Assembly (NCBI RefSeq): GCF_017640745.1
Contig: NZ_JAEPQA010000001.1
Span: 327,293 to 391,292 of the forward strand
From: Nisaea sp.
GTDB lineage: Bacteria; Pseudomonadota; Alphaproteobacteria; Thalassobaculales; Thalassobaculaceae
Reading direction: 5' to 3'
Length of the DNA: 64,000 nucleotides
Positions 40,001 through 48,036 of the stretch are shown piece after piece. The notes beneath the pieces are model-generated. The model ran no database searches. It saw only the letters and a program-made list of their open reading frames with translations, and was not told the DNA's origin. A program made the translations under genes and the position numbers. How positions within the stretch are numbered: the stretch's first letter is position 1; each line of letters starts with the position of its first letter.

Positions 40001-40512
40001 AGCAGTGCGGTCTCCGCCTCCTCCGGCCGGTTCTCCAGAAGCAGCCGGCCGACCTTGCCCATGGGGCCGCCTGTCAGCGCGATCAGGCCGTCGCTGCGTC
40101 CCTCGAGATCCGCAAACGGCACCCTGGGCGACTCGCCCGGGTCGGTCATGGTGAAGGAGCGGCTGACCAGGTCCATCAGGTTCTTGTAGCCGCGCTCGTT
40201 CTGCGCGATCAGGACGATCTGGTCGGTCTGGTTCGGCGTGTGCGTCGTCCCCCCGACCACCTTGAGGCTGCCGCGCGGTTCCGACTCCTCGCGCCGGAGC
40301 GCGAGCTGAACGCCGACGATCGGCTGCACGCCGGAGCCCGACGCCGTCACCGCAAACTCGAGCGCGCCGAAGAGATTGCCGGAATCGGTCATCGCCACCG
40401 CGGGCATTCCGTGCCGGACGGCGAGCGACACCAGTTCCTTGCCCTTGATCGCCCCTTCGGCGAGCGAATAGGCGGAATGAACCCGGAGATGAACGAAATC
40501 GGCGTGAGACAT
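37012..40512 (-). CDS. dnaE: DNA polymerase III alpha subunit
   Basis: The 1166-residue replicative polymerase has an N-terminal PHP domain (VHLRVHSAYSLAEGAIK), the palm with metal-binding aspartates in RVSMPDFDIDFCQDRRGEV, the fingers and beta-clamp-binding regions (YGFNKSHAAAYALVAYHTAYLK), an OB-fold near residue 1000 (INIAGIIVGSRIRTSSRGS) and a C-terminal domain. ATG 40512 was chosen because CGAGGG lies about 6 bases upstream; the frame is open to 40548. A 1048-codon open frame on the opposite strand is a GC-bias shadow. lolD ends 107 bases upstream. Confidence 0.97.
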   Translation of the reverse strand: MSHADFVHLRVHSAYSLAEGAIKGKELVSLAVRHGMPAVAMTDSGNLFGALEFAVTASGSGVQPIVGVQLALRREESEPRGSLKVVGGTTHTPNQTDQIVLIAQNERGYKNLMDLVSRSFTMTDPGESPRVPFADLEGRSDGLIALTGGPMGKVGRLLLENRPEEAETALLDLKALFGDRLYVEIQRHFLDTERRSEAGFLDLAYKHDVPLVATNECYFASEEMYEAHDALLCIAERTTIGNPNRRRVTPHHRFKSAEEMRELFSDLPEAVDNTLAIARRCSFMPEKLAPILPPFDTVGGRNEAEELRAQAEEGLKKRLEAHVFTEEMDEAACAEVAKPYWERLDFELGVIEQMGFPGYFLIVADFIGWAKERNIPVGPGRGSGAGSLVAYSLTITDLDPLRWGLLFERFLNPERVSMPDFDIDFCQDRRGEVIEYVQKRYGRDKVAQIITFGKLQARAALRDVGRVREMPYGQVDRICKLVPNNPANPVTLAEALEVEPELKRQRDEDEEVGDLIRISLQLEGLYRNASTHAAGVVIGDRPLHELVALYRDPNSDMPATQFNMKWVEQAGLVKFDFLGLKTLSVLQTAVDLLKRRNIEIDLSQVPLDDKRTYEMLGRAESTGVFQLESTGMRDVLRRMKPDRFEDIIALVALYRPGPMANIPKYIACKHGEEQPDYMHPVLEPVLKETFGIMIYQEQVQQAAQRLSGYTLGGADLLRRAMGKKIKEEMDAQRETFVKGAVEQNVKAEKASEIFDQIAAFAGYGFNKSHAAAYALVAYHTAYLKANYPVEFLAASMTYDMNNTDKLNVFRQEIQRLGIQLLGPDINKSFVDFVPEETPDGALAIRYALAAIKNVGENAMEALVKERGEKGPYKTIGEFASRIDGTVVNKRLMENLVRAGAFDCMTQNRGQLFESVEKILRHANAASAERSSDQVSLFGGPSGAPEPEITLADRLDWPAMQRLKEEFDAIGFYLSAHPLDAYGASLERLGVVRSDQIAATVKEKGNSARINIAGIIVGSRIRTSSRGSRYAFVQLTDQAGVTEVTVFSEVLAVSRELLEAGQSVLVKADARIEDEGGLRLTVSRIEALDKAVSGTAAGLKIYVRDMGPIPHISEMIAHEKPGRGKIKIVVDTDDEEVELALGKTYNISPDFRAAVKSLPGIVDARDI

Positions 40513-40618
40513 GGAGCCCTCGGAAATCTGAGGCCGGAAGTGTTTCACAGGCGGGGGACGCCGTCAGCCGGAACAGGTCGCGAACCTTCAGGCCGACACA
40601 GCAAGATACTGACTTTAC

Positions 40619-41338
40619 TTATTTATAAACGTTCAGCGTACCGTCACGAAGTTCCACGACCCGATCCATGGAGCTTGCGAGTTCGTGGTTGTGAGTCGCG
40701 ATCAGCGCGGCGATTCCCGTGGCCGAAATGATCCTGCGGAGCTGGTGGAAGACTTCTTCCGCCGTATGCGGATCGAGATTGCCCGTCGGCTCGTCCGCGA
40801 GCAGCACGGAGGGCACGTTGGCGATCGAGCGGACAATCGCGACGCGTTGCTGTTCGCCGCCCGAGAGCTTGGCCGGTCTGTGAGTTTCGCGCTCGCTGAG
40901 GCCAACGAGATTGAGCAGCTGGCGCGCCCGCTCCCGCGCCTCGCTCTTGGAGAGACCCGCAATGAGCTGCGGCATCATCACGTTCTCAAGCGCGGAGAAT
41001 TCCGGCAGCAGGTGATGAAACTGGTAGACGAAGCCGATCCCGTCGCGGCGGATCAGGGTGCGTTCCCAGTCGCTCGCATCGCCGCAGTCCTGTCCCCGGA
41101 AGAAGACATGGCCGGATGTCGGGGCTTCGAGCAGGCCCGCGATATGCAGCAGGGTCGACTTGCCGGCTCCGGACGGACCTACGAGCGCCGTCACCTGCCC
41201 TGCCTTCAGGGAGAGATTGATGTCCTGCAGGACCGTGAGCGTGCCGCCGGCGTCCTTGAAGCTGCGCGAGACGTTGCGCAGTTCGAGGACCGCATCGCCG
41301 GTCGTTCCCCCGGCCGCGATCCGTTCGATATCCGTCAT
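40619..41338 (-). CDS. lolD: Lipoprotein-releasing ABC transporter ATP-binding protein
   Basis: The 239-residue ATPase powers release of lipoproteins from the inner membrane to LolA. Walker A (GPSGAGKST), the ABC signature ([15 protein letters not shown]), Walker B ([12 protein letters not shown]) and the switch His (ATHNHELA) are intact. ATG 41338 has AAAGGGG just upstream; an ATG at 41356 overlapping the end of lolC is the alternative. It forms an operon with lolC. Confidence 0.95.
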   Translation of the reverse strand: MTDIERIAAGGTTGDAVLELRNVSRSFKDAGGTLTVLQDINLSLKAGQVTALVGPSGAGKSTLLHIAGLLEAPTSGHVFFRGQDCGDASDWERTLIRRDGIGFVYQFHHLLPEFSALENVMMPQLIAGLSKSEARERARQLLNLVGLSERETHRPAKLSGGEQQRVAIVRSIANVPSVLLADEPTGNLDPHTAEEVFHQLRRIISATGIAALIATHNHELASSMDRVVELRDGTLNVYK

Positions 41339-41348
41339 GTCCGCCCCT

Positions 41349-42593
41349 TTACTCATATCGGAGCGCTTCCACCGGATCGAGCCGCGAGGCCCGCCAGGCC
41401 GGATAGATCGTGGCCGCGAAGGTCAGGAACAGCGCCATCGCGATCACCGTGACCACTTCCAGCGGATCGACTTCCGCGGGCAACTTGGAAAGGAAGTAGA
41501 TCTCGGCAGAGAACAGCTCGGTCCCGGTCAGGCTCTGCAGCGCCTGCCGGATCGCCTCGATATTCTGGCAGAAGACCAGCCCGAGGACGGAGCCCGCGAC
41601 GGTCCCGATCACCCCGATGCTGGCGCCCGACATGAAGAAGATCCGCATCACCATGCCTTTCGAGGCGCCCATTGTGCGCAGAATGGCAATGTCCCGCCCC
41701 TTGTCCTTCACCAGCATGATCATCGAGGAGATGATGTTGAAGGCCGCGACCAGGATGATCAGCGTCAGGATCAGGAACATGACATTGCGTTCAACCTCGA
41801 GCGCATTGAAAAAGCTTGAATTCTGCTGCTTCCAGTCGACCGCGTACTTGTCCCCGCCAATAACTTTCGCCAGCGGCAGCCGCAACTCGTCGACGCGCTG
41901 CGGATCGTCGACCATGACCTCGACCGCATTCACCGCATCGCCGCTCTTGAAGAACAATTGCGCCGCCTCCAGCGGCATGTAGATGAAGGTATTGTCGTAT
42001 TCGTACATGCCGACATTGAACAATGCCGAGACCGTGAAGGACCGCATCCGCGGCACGCTGCCGATCACCGTCACCGTGGTGCTGGGCGAGATCAGGGTGA
42101 TCTTGTCGCCGACCCCGACGCGCAAACGGCGCGCAAGACGGGCCCCCATGATGACGCCGCTGCTGGAGCTGAACTCCTCCAGCGAGCCGGTGGTGATGTT
42201 GTCCGGGACGATCTGGCGGCTGAGCAGCGCGCTCGCCCGGAGACCGCGAACCAGGGCGCCGGAGGCGATACCGTTCGCCATCGCCATGACCTGGCCCTCG
42301 AGCTGCGGCGTCACCGTGATGACGCCCGGGATTTCGCCGATCCGGACCGCCAGATCGTCGAACCCCTCCATCGGGGCACCCTTGCTGTAGACAGACATGT
42401 GGCCGTTCAGCCCGAGGATGCGGCCGATCAGTTCGGCCCGGAAGCCGTTCATCACCGACATGACGATGATCAGCGTCGCGACGCCGAGCCCGATGCCGAG
42501 CAGGGAAAAGCCCGCAATGACCGAGATGAAACCTTCCTGGCGGCGGGAGCGCAGGTACCGCATGGCCACCATGCGCTCGAAAATGCCGAACAT
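41349..42593 (-). CDS. lolC: Lipoprotein-releasing ABC transporter permease (LolC/LolE type)
   Basis: The 414-residue inner-membrane permease has an N-terminal membrane segment with the family start [34 protein letters not shown], a large periplasmic MacB-like domain and three C-terminal segments ending [18 protein letters not shown]. Only one permease gene accompanies lolD, so it may act as a homodimer (LolF-like). It follows proS by 25 bases on the same strand. Confidence 0.94.
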   Translation of the reverse strand: MFGIFERMVAMRYLRSRRQEGFISVIAGFSLLGIGLGVATLIIVMSVMNGFRAELIGRILGLNGHMSVYSKGAPMEGFDDLAVRIGEIPGVITVTPQLEGQVMAMANGIASGALVRGLRASALLSRQIVPDNITTGSLEEFSSSSGVIMGARLARRLRVGVGDKITLISPSTTVTVIGSVPRMRSFTVSALFNVGMYEYDNTFIYMPLEAAQLFFKSGDAVNAVEVMVDDPQRVDELRLPLAKVIGGDKYAVDWKQQNSSFFNALEVERNVMFLILTLIILVAAFNIISSMIMLVKDKGRDIAILRTMGASKGMVMRIFFMSGASIGVIGTVAGSVLGLVFCQNIEAIRQALQSLTGTELFSAEIYFLSKLPAEVDPLEVVTVIAMALFLTFAATIYPAWRASRLDPVEALRYE

Positions 42594-42618
42594 GCCGATC
42601 CCCCTTGCCGGACCCGGA

Positions 42619-43938
42619 TCAGGAAGCGAACTTGTTCAGCGCCGCTTCCGGCGTCATTTCAACGACTTCGCCGGTCTTTCTGTTCTTCACCTCGACCACG
42701 CCGGACTTAAGGCCGCGCGGACCGACCAGGATCTGCCAGGGCACGCCGATCAGGTCGAGATTGGCGAGCTTGGCGCCCGGACGTTCGTCGCGGTCGTCGA
42801 TCAGGGTCTCGATACCGGCCTTCGAGAGCTTTGCATATAGGTCCTCGGAGACCGTCGTGCATCCCTCGTCGTCGGATTTGAGGTTGGCGACGGCGACCTG
42901 GAACGGCGCGACTTGCTCCGGCCAGATGATGCCCTTGTCGTCGTGGCTCGCCTCGATGATGGCCCCGACCAGACGCGACACGCCGATGCCGTAGGAGCCC
43001 ATATGTACCGGAACCTCCTCGCCCTCGGGCGTGGAGACGACTGCATTGAGCGGCGCGGAATATTTCGTGCCGAAATAGAAGATCTGCCCGACCTCGATGC
43101 CGCGGCGCTCCTTCAGGTCGGCCTCTGCAACGCCGCAGGCGGCGGCATCGTGCTTCTCGTCGGTCGCGGCATAGAGGGAGGTGTATTTCTCGACGATGCC
43201 GTTCACTTCGCCCATGTCCGCGTAATTCACGTCCATGTTGGCGAAATCCTGCGTTTCCCAGGCCTTGTCGTAGAACACGCCGCTCTCGCCGGTATCCGCC
43301 AGCACGATGAATTCGTGGCTGAGATCACCGCCGATCGGGCCGGTGTCGGCCTTCATCGGGATCGCACTCAATCCCATCCGCGCATAAGTCTTCAGATAGG
43401 ATACGAACATCCGGTTATATGCGTCGACCGCACCCTGATAGTCCGTATCGAAGGAATAGTTGTCCTTCATGAGGAATTCGCGGCCGCGCATCACGCCGAA
43501 CCGCGGCCGGACCTCGTCGCGGAATTTCCACTGGATGTGATAGAGCATCAGCGGTAGCGCCTTGTAGCTGCGCACATGGGTCCGGAAGATGTCGGTGATC
43601 AGTTCCTCGTTGGTCGGGCCGTAGAGCATGTCGCGCCCGTGCCGGTCCTCGATCCGCAGCATTTCCTTGCCGTAATCGTCGTAGCGACCGCTCTCGCGCC
43701 AGAGATCGGCGGACTGGATCGTCGGCATCAGGACTTCCTGCGCGCCGGCAGCATCCTGCTCCTCGCGCACGATCTGCTCGATCTTCCGGAGCACTTTGAA
43801 GCCGAGCGGCAGCCAGGAATAGATCCCGGCGCTCGCCTGCTGGATCATGCCGGCCCGCAGCATCAGGCGGTGGGAAACGATCTGCGCCTCTTTCGGGTTT
43901 TCCCGGAGGGTCGGCAGAAAATAAGCGGAAAGACGCAT
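42619..43938 (-). CDS. proS: Prolyl-tRNA synthetase, short type lacking the editing insert
   Basis: The 439-residue class II synthetase charges tRNA(Pro). Motif 1/2 regions ([43 protein letters not shown]) and motif 3 ([13 protein letters not shown]) are present, followed by the anticodon domain. E. coli ProRS is about 570 residues because of an editing insertion; here that insertion is missing, as is usual in alphaproteobacteria. ATG 43938 begins the conserved N terminus. It has its own promoter and follows a terminator of the MarR gene. Confidence 0.95.
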   Translation of the reverse strand: MRLSAYFLPTLRENPKEAQIVSHRLMLRAGMIQQASAGIYSWLPLGFKVLRKIEQIVREEQDAAGAQEVLMPTIQSADLWRESGRYDDYGKEMLRIEDRHGRDMLYGPTNEELITDIFRTHVRSYKALPLMLYHIQWKFRDEVRPRFGVMRGREFLMKDNYSFDTDYQGAVDAYNRMFVSYLKTYARMGLSAIPMKADTGPIGGDLSHEFIVLADTGESGVFYDKAWETQDFANMDVNYADMGEVNGIVEKYTSLYAATDEKHDAAACGVAEADLKERRGIEVGQIFYFGTKYSAPLNAVVSTPEGEEVPVHMGSYGIGVSRLVGAIIEASHDDKGIIWPEQVAPFQVAVANLKSDDEGCTTVSEDLYAKLSKAGIETLIDDRDERPGAKLANLDLIGVPWQILVGPRGLKSGVVEVKNRKTGEVVEMTPEAALNKFAS

Positions 43939-43990
43939 GGAGTCCTCTGTGGTCAGATACCCGGGCCACGGCCCGGCGAAACGCCGCGAC

Positions 43991-44020
43991 ACTCTATGAA
44001 ATGGCCTTCCGGCTGTCCAA
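43991..44020 (-). promoter_or_regulatory. Predicted promoter of proS-lolC-lolD
   Basis: On the minus strand TTGGAC (44015-44020), 18 bases, TAGAGT (43991-43996) fits a sigma-70 promoter. It directly follows the terminator of the upstream MarR gene, which supports a new transcription unit here. Confidence 0.5.
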
Positions 44021-44047
44021 ACGAAAACACGGCCGGAAAGCCGGCCG
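44021..44047 (-). terminator. Terminator of the MarR-family gene
   Basis: On the minus strand a 7-bp stem (CGGCCGG ... CCGGCCG, 44030-44047 including a 4-base loop) is followed by GTTTTCGTTT, a T-rich run. It lies about 43 bases after the MarR gene stop. Confidence 0.75.
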
Positions 44048-44089
44048 CGCATTCATCAAATCTCGAGAATCGGAACCGGCCGGAAAGGC

Positions 44090-44617
44090 TCAAACCGGCG
44101 GGATACCGCCGCGAATTCCGAAGTTGAGCAGCCCCATCCAGAAGCGCTCGAGTTCCCGATAGGTCTGGCTCGACTCGGTCAGCCGCTCCGGACTGCCACC
44201 CGCATCGCCCAGCGCCGCCGCGTGGCGGTCGAACATGTCGGAAACGAAACTGCAGAGCTCAAGCCCCTTGTCGGAGAGCTTGACGCGGATCGACCGGCGG
44301 TCATGCGCCGAGCGTTCCTGCACCAGGTAGCCGTTCTCGACCATCTTGCGCACATTGTAGGAAACGTTCGAGCCGAGGTAATAACCACGGTTCGTCAGTT
44401 CACCGACAGTCAATTCCTCACTACCGATATTAAAGAGGATCAAAGCCTGAATGTTGTTGATGTCCTCGATCCCTTTACGGTCGAGTTCCATTTTCACGAC
44501 TTCAAGAAACTGGCGATGAAGTCGCTCGATGAGTTTGATCGCTTCGAGATACTCGTTCTTAATCACAGACGGGTCCGCCGCGGTTTGTTTCGGTGCTTCC
44601 ATGCCAAGCAATGACAT
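44090..44617 (-). CDS. MarR-family winged-helix transcriptional regulator
   Basis: The 175-residue protein has an N-terminal dimerisation helix (IKLIERLHRQFLEVVKMELDRKG), a winged-helix domain (TVGELTNRGYYLGSNVSYNVRKMVENGYLVQ, then the wing HDRRSIRVKLSDKG) and a C-terminal helix. The pattern RGYYLGSNVSYNVRKM resembles alphaproteobacterial LdtR-type regulators of cell-wall L,D-transpeptidases; this identification is from memory and moderate only. A perfect inverted repeat lies just upstream of the start, suggesting autoregulation. It is next to the valine-degradation genes but separated from them by 74 bases and ends in its own terminator. Confidence 0.85.
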   Translation of the reverse strand: MSLLGMEAPKQTAADPSVIKNEYLEAIKLIERLHRQFLEVVKMELDRKGIEDINNIQALILFNIGSEELTVGELTNRGYYLGSNVSYNVRKMVENGYLVQERSAHDRRSIRVKLSDKGLELCSFVSDMFDRHAAALGDAGGSPERLTESSQTYRELERFWMGLLNFGIRGGIPPV

Positions 44618-44625
44618 TCAAGCTC

Positions 44626-44644
44626 CGAATTAGATTAGAATTCG
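44626..44644 (-). promoter_or_regulatory. Palindromic operator-like site upstream of the MarR gene
   Basis: CGAATT (44626-44631), seven bases, AATTCG (44639-44644) is a perfect inverted repeat of 6-bp arms, 9 bases upstream of the MarR start codon. MarR dimers bind such palindromes and usually repress their own genes. The assignment is by position and symmetry only. Confidence 0.5.
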
Positions 44645-44691
44645 CAACAATAGCGCCATTCTTGTAGCGTTAAATAAGTCAAATACGCAAC

Positions 44692-45573
44692 CTAATTGCC
44701 ACGAAGTTTCTTAAAGACCGCAGAGAAATCAAGGGCACCGTGGCCTTCCTCGACGAAGGCGGCATAGAATTCGGCGGCCTTTGTCCCCATCGGAGTTGTG
44801 GCTTTGGCCGAATCGGCCGCCTGTTGTGCGAGGTCGAGATCCTTCAGCATCATCGCCGCTGTAAAGCCGGGAAGGTAGTCACGGTTCGCCGGAGAAGTCG
44901 GAACCGGACCTGGAACCGGGCAATAGCTGGTCATGGCCCAGCACTGCCCCGAGGACTTCGAACTGATGTCGAAAAGCTTCTGCCGGTCGAGGCCCAGCTT
45001 GTCGGCGAGCGCGAAGGCTTCGGAAACGGCGATCATGGAAATTCCGAGCACCATGTTGTTGCAGATCTTCGCCGCCTGGCCGCTGCCGCTGGCGCCTGCA
45101 TGCACCACCGTCGCTCCCATGACGTCGAGCAGAGGGCGGGCCTTCGCGAAGGCCGCATCGTCGCCGCCGACCATGAAGGTCAGCGTTCCGGCTTCCGCCC
45201 CGCCGGTACCGCCGGAGACCGGCGCGTCCAGCATGGAGAACCCCTTGGCCGCCGCATCCGCCGCGACCGCACGGGCAGTATCGACGTCGATGGTCGAGCA
45301 ATCGATGAAGAGCGTCCCGGACGCCGCGTTCGGGAAGACACTTTCGTCATAGACCGCCCGGACGTGCTTGCCGGCCGGGAGCATAGTCACGACGACTTGC
45401 GCACCGGATACCGCATCGGCCGCGCTGGACGCGGCAGTCCCGCCCGCCGCCTCCAGCTTTTCCAGACTTTCGGCGGAAAGATCGAAGCCGCGGACCTGAT
45501 GTCCGGCGCCGATCAGGTTCTTGGCCATCGGAAGGCCCATATTTCCGAGACCGATGAAGGCGATTGTCGTCAT
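44692..45573 (-). CDS. mmsB: 3-hydroxyisobutyrate dehydrogenase
   Basis: The 293-residue NAD-dependent dehydrogenase oxidises 3-hydroxyisobutyrate to methylmalonate semialdehyde in valine breakdown. The Rossmann start IAFIGLGNMGLPMAKNL, substrate motif DAPVSGGTGGAEAGTLTFMVGG and catalytic Lys motif GQAAKICNNMVLGI are present. The two genes upstream on the same strand encode the two other steps, so it is the last gene of a valine operon. mmsA is not in the window. Confidence 0.94.
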   Translation of the reverse strand: MTTIAFIGLGNMGLPMAKNLIGAGHQVRGFDLSAESLEKLEAAGGTAASSAADAVSGAQVVVTMLPAGKHVRAVYDESVFPNAASGTLFIDCSTIDVDTARAVAADAAAKGFSMLDAPVSGGTGGAEAGTLTFMVGGDDAAFAKARPLLDVMGATVVHAGASGSGQAAKICNNMVLGISMIAVSEAFALADKLGLDRQKLFDISSKSSGQCWAMTSYCPVPGPVPTSPANRDYLPGFTAAMMLKDLDLAQQAADSAKATTPMGTKAAEFYAAFVEEGHGALDFSAVFKKLRGN

Positions 45574-45628
45574 GTTTCTTGCTCCCTGTCCCTAGTTGTC
45601 TGTTACCTCGCGCCCTGGATCGCAGGCT

Positions 45629-46696
45629 TCAGAGTCCTGCTTTGCCGTCGCGCGAGAAATAGGTCTCGACCGTCTCTGCGCTGACGTCCGCAAGGCTCGC
45701 CGGCGACCATTTCGGCGTACGGTCCTTGTCCACCAGCAGCGCCCGGACGCCCTCGAAGAAATCCTCACCGGCAAGAAAACTCTGCACCAGAGCGAACTCG
45801 GTTTCGAGGTCTTCGGCCAGGCTGGCGCAGCGGGCGCCGCGGCGCATCAGTTCGAGCGTCATTTTCAGACTGGTCGGCGACCGCGTTTCCAGCAACTCCG
45901 CCGTCTTCATCGCGAACTCGCTGCCGTCGCTGCGAAGCGCGGCCAGGATGTCCTCGACGCTATCATGCCGGAAGCAGGCATCGATCACCTCCCGGTGCGC
46001 GGCCATCGGAGCCTCTCCGGCGGACGCGGAGAAATTACCCAGCACGGCTGCGATCGCATCGGACAGTCCCTGCCCGGACGGCAGATCCGCCAGCGCCTCC
46101 CGCAAAGCATCGATCTTTTCGCTCGGCACGTAGTGAGTCGCCGCGCCGACATAGAGACAATCGGCGGCCTTCACAGGAACCCCGGTCAGAGCAAGATAGG
46201 TGCCGGTCTCTCCCGGGCAGCGCGGCAGGAACCAGCCGCCGCCGACATCGGGGAAGAGGCCGATCCCGGTTTCCGGCATGGCGAAGAGCGTGCGGTCGGT
46301 GACGACGCGGAAATTGCCATGCACCGAGATGCCGACCCCGCCGCCCATCGTCACCCCGTCCATCAGCGCGACATAGGGTTTCGGGACCTCGGAGATGGTG
46401 CGGTTGAGGCGGTATTCCTCACCGAAGAAGTCGAGCATGAACTGCGTCGGCGCAGTGCCCTCGCCGTCCTCGATCCGCGATTTGCGCACCGCGACCACGT
46501 CACCGCCGGCACAGAACGCCTTCTCGCCCGCGCCCTCGACGAGGAAGGCGCCGACCTTCGGGTTCTCCGCCCAGCCGTCGAGATGTTTCTGCATGCCCCG
46601 GATCACGTCGAGCGTGAGGGCATTCAGGGCGCGCTGCCGGTCCAGGGTGATCCAGCCGAAGCCGCCCCGGACGTCAAACCGTACGTCGTCAGTCAT
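45629..46696 (-). CDS. 3-hydroxyisobutyryl-CoA hydrolase (crotonase fold)
   Basis: The 355-residue crotonase-fold enzyme has the hydrolase pattern GGVGISVHGNFRVV and PETGIGLFPDVGGGWFLPR, which separates HIBCH from true enoyl-CoA hydratases. It releases free 3-hydroxyisobutyrate, the MmsB substrate. ATG 46696 overlaps the stop of the acyl-CoA dehydrogenase gene (ATGA); a TTG at 46705 is also in frame but less likely. Confidence 0.92.
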   Translation of the reverse strand: MTDDVRFDVRGGFGWITLDRQRALNALTLDVIRGMQKHLDGWAENPKVGAFLVEGAGEKAFCAGGDVVAVRKSRIEDGEGTAPTQFMLDFFGEEYRLNRTISEVPKPYVALMDGVTMGGGVGISVHGNFRVVTDRTLFAMPETGIGLFPDVGGGWFLPRCPGETGTYLALTGVPVKAADCLYVGAATHYVPSEKIDALREALADLPSGQGLSDAIAAVLGNFSASAGEAPMAAHREVIDACFRHDSVEDILAALRSDGSEFAMKTAELLETRSPTSLKMTLELMRRGARCASLAEDLETEFALVQSFLAGEDFFEGVRALLVDKDRTPKWSPASLADVSAETVETYFSRDGKAGL

Positions 46697-47844
46697 TCCG
46701 TCCAATCCGCAAGGAGTTTGCGCGCGATGATCACACGCATGATTTCGTTCGTGCCTTCGAGGATCTGGTGGACGCGGAGATCGCGCACCAGCCTTTCAAG
46801 CGGGAAGTCGCCAAGATAGCCGTATCCGCCGTGGATCTGCAGTGCCTCGTTGCAAATTCTCGAGCAGATGTCGGTGGCGAAGCGCTTCGCCATAGCGCAA
46901 TGCTTGGTCGCCTCGGGGTCCTTCCGGTCGAGGCTGTCCGCCGCCCGGTGCACCATCAGGCGCGCCGCGTCGAGTTCTGTCGCCATGTCCGCGAGCTTGA
47001 ACTGGATCGCCTGGAACTCGTTCAGCTTCTTGCCGAACTGGGCCCGATCGCCGGCATAGGAGAGCGCCGCCTCCAGCGCCGCGCGGGCGCCGCCGAGGGA
47101 ACATGCGGCGATATTGATCCGTCCGCCGTCAAGCCCGGCCATGGCGATCTTGAAGCCGTCGCCCTCCTTGCCGACGAGATTGTCGCGCGGCACCGGGCAG
47201 TCCTCGAAATTCACCATCGAGGTGTGCTGGCTGTGCCAGCCCATCTTGCGCTCCTTCTTGCCGAAGGAGAGGCCCTCCGTGCCTTTTTCCACCAAGAGGC
47301 AGGAGACGCCGCCCGCTCCGTCGCCGCCGGTGCGCGCCATCACGGCATAGACGTCGCTGGTCGGGCCGCCGGAGATGAACGCCTTGGCACCGCTCATGCG
47401 GAAGGTGCTGTTGCCCTCCGGGACCGCCCTGGTCTTGAGCGAGGCCGCGTCGGAGCCGGCACCCGGCTCGGTCAGGCAGTAACTCGCCATCGCCTCCATG
47501 GTGGTGAGCTTCGGCAGGAAGCGCGCCCGCACCTCGTCAGAGCCGAAACGGTCGACCATCCAGGAGACCATGTTGTGGATCGAGATATAGGCCGCCGTTG
47601 AGGGGCAGCCTGCCGACAGCTCCTCGAAGATGATCGCGGCGTCGAGCCGGGTCAGGCCCGAGCCGCCATGCTCCTCGCCGACATAGATCCCCGCGAGCCC
47701 GAGTTCCGCCGCCTTGCGAATCTCCTCGACCGGGAAGATCTCCTCCTCGTCCCAGCGCGCGGCGTTGGGCGTGAAATGCTCGGCGGTGAAGGCACGAGCC
47801 ATGTCCTGGATCGCGCGCTGTTCCTCGTTGAGCTGAAAATCCAT
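46693..47844 (-). CDS. Isobutyryl-CoA dehydrogenase (acyl-CoA dehydrogenase family)
   Basis: The 383-residue flavoprotein has the acyl-CoA dehydrogenase signatures CLTEPGAGSDAASLKT and, near the C terminus, QIHGGYGYLGDFPLERLVRDLRVHQILEGTNEIMR. It contains GGRINIAACSLGGARAALEAAL before the catalytic region. With HIBCH and MmsB downstream, isobutyryl-CoA (from valine) is the likely substrate. It is the first gene of the operon and has a good promoter 56 bases upstream. The enoyl-CoA hydratase needed between it and HIBCH is not here. Confidence 0.92.
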   Translation of the reverse strand: MDFQLNEEQRAIQDMARAFTAEHFTPNAARWDEEEIFPVEEIRKAAELGLAGIYVGEEHGGSGLTRLDAAIIFEELSAGCPSTAAYISIHNMVSWMVDRFGSDEVRARFLPKLTTMEAMASYCLTEPGAGSDAASLKTRAVPEGNSTFRMSGAKAFISGGPTSDVYAVMARTGGDGAGGVSCLLVEKGTEGLSFGKKERKMGWHSQHTSMVNFEDCPVPRDNLVGKEGDGFKIAMAGLDGGRINIAACSLGGARAALEAALSYAGDRAQFGKKLNEFQAIQFKLADMATELDAARLMVHRAADSLDRKDPEATKHCAMAKRFATDICSRICNEALQIHGGYGYLGDFPLERLVRDLRVHQILEGTNEIMRVIIARKLLADWTE

Positions 47845-47899
47845 CCCTCGTCTCCCTCGCCCGCCTGTTTTCTTTCGGAGCTTGCCTCACGGGCGGCGG

Positions 47900-47928
47900 A
47901 TCATAGGGGCGCAAATTGTCGCGTTCAA
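47900..47928 (-). promoter_or_regulatory. Predicted promoter of the valine-degradation operon
   Basis: On the minus strand TTGAAC (47923-47928), 17 bases, TATGAT (47900-47905) is the best sigma-70 match in the window apart from lexA. Transcription would begin near 47893, giving a leader of about 50 bases. Confidence 0.65.
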
Positions 47929-48036
47929 TGCCTCCGCCCCGGCTGCGTCAAGCGGTGTCTTTTCACCGGACCGCCTCCGCTTTAACATCGGCCGCGAGAG
48001 ATTCGCCCGCTGGTGACAAGAACAAGGCCGAGATCA

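Noticed and set aside
37585..40731. A 1048-codon open frame on the plus strand opposite dnaE
   Set aside because: It is the antisense shadow of a high-GC gene; its product is rich in Arg, Asp, His and Val without any recognisable fold, while dnaE on the other strand is complete.
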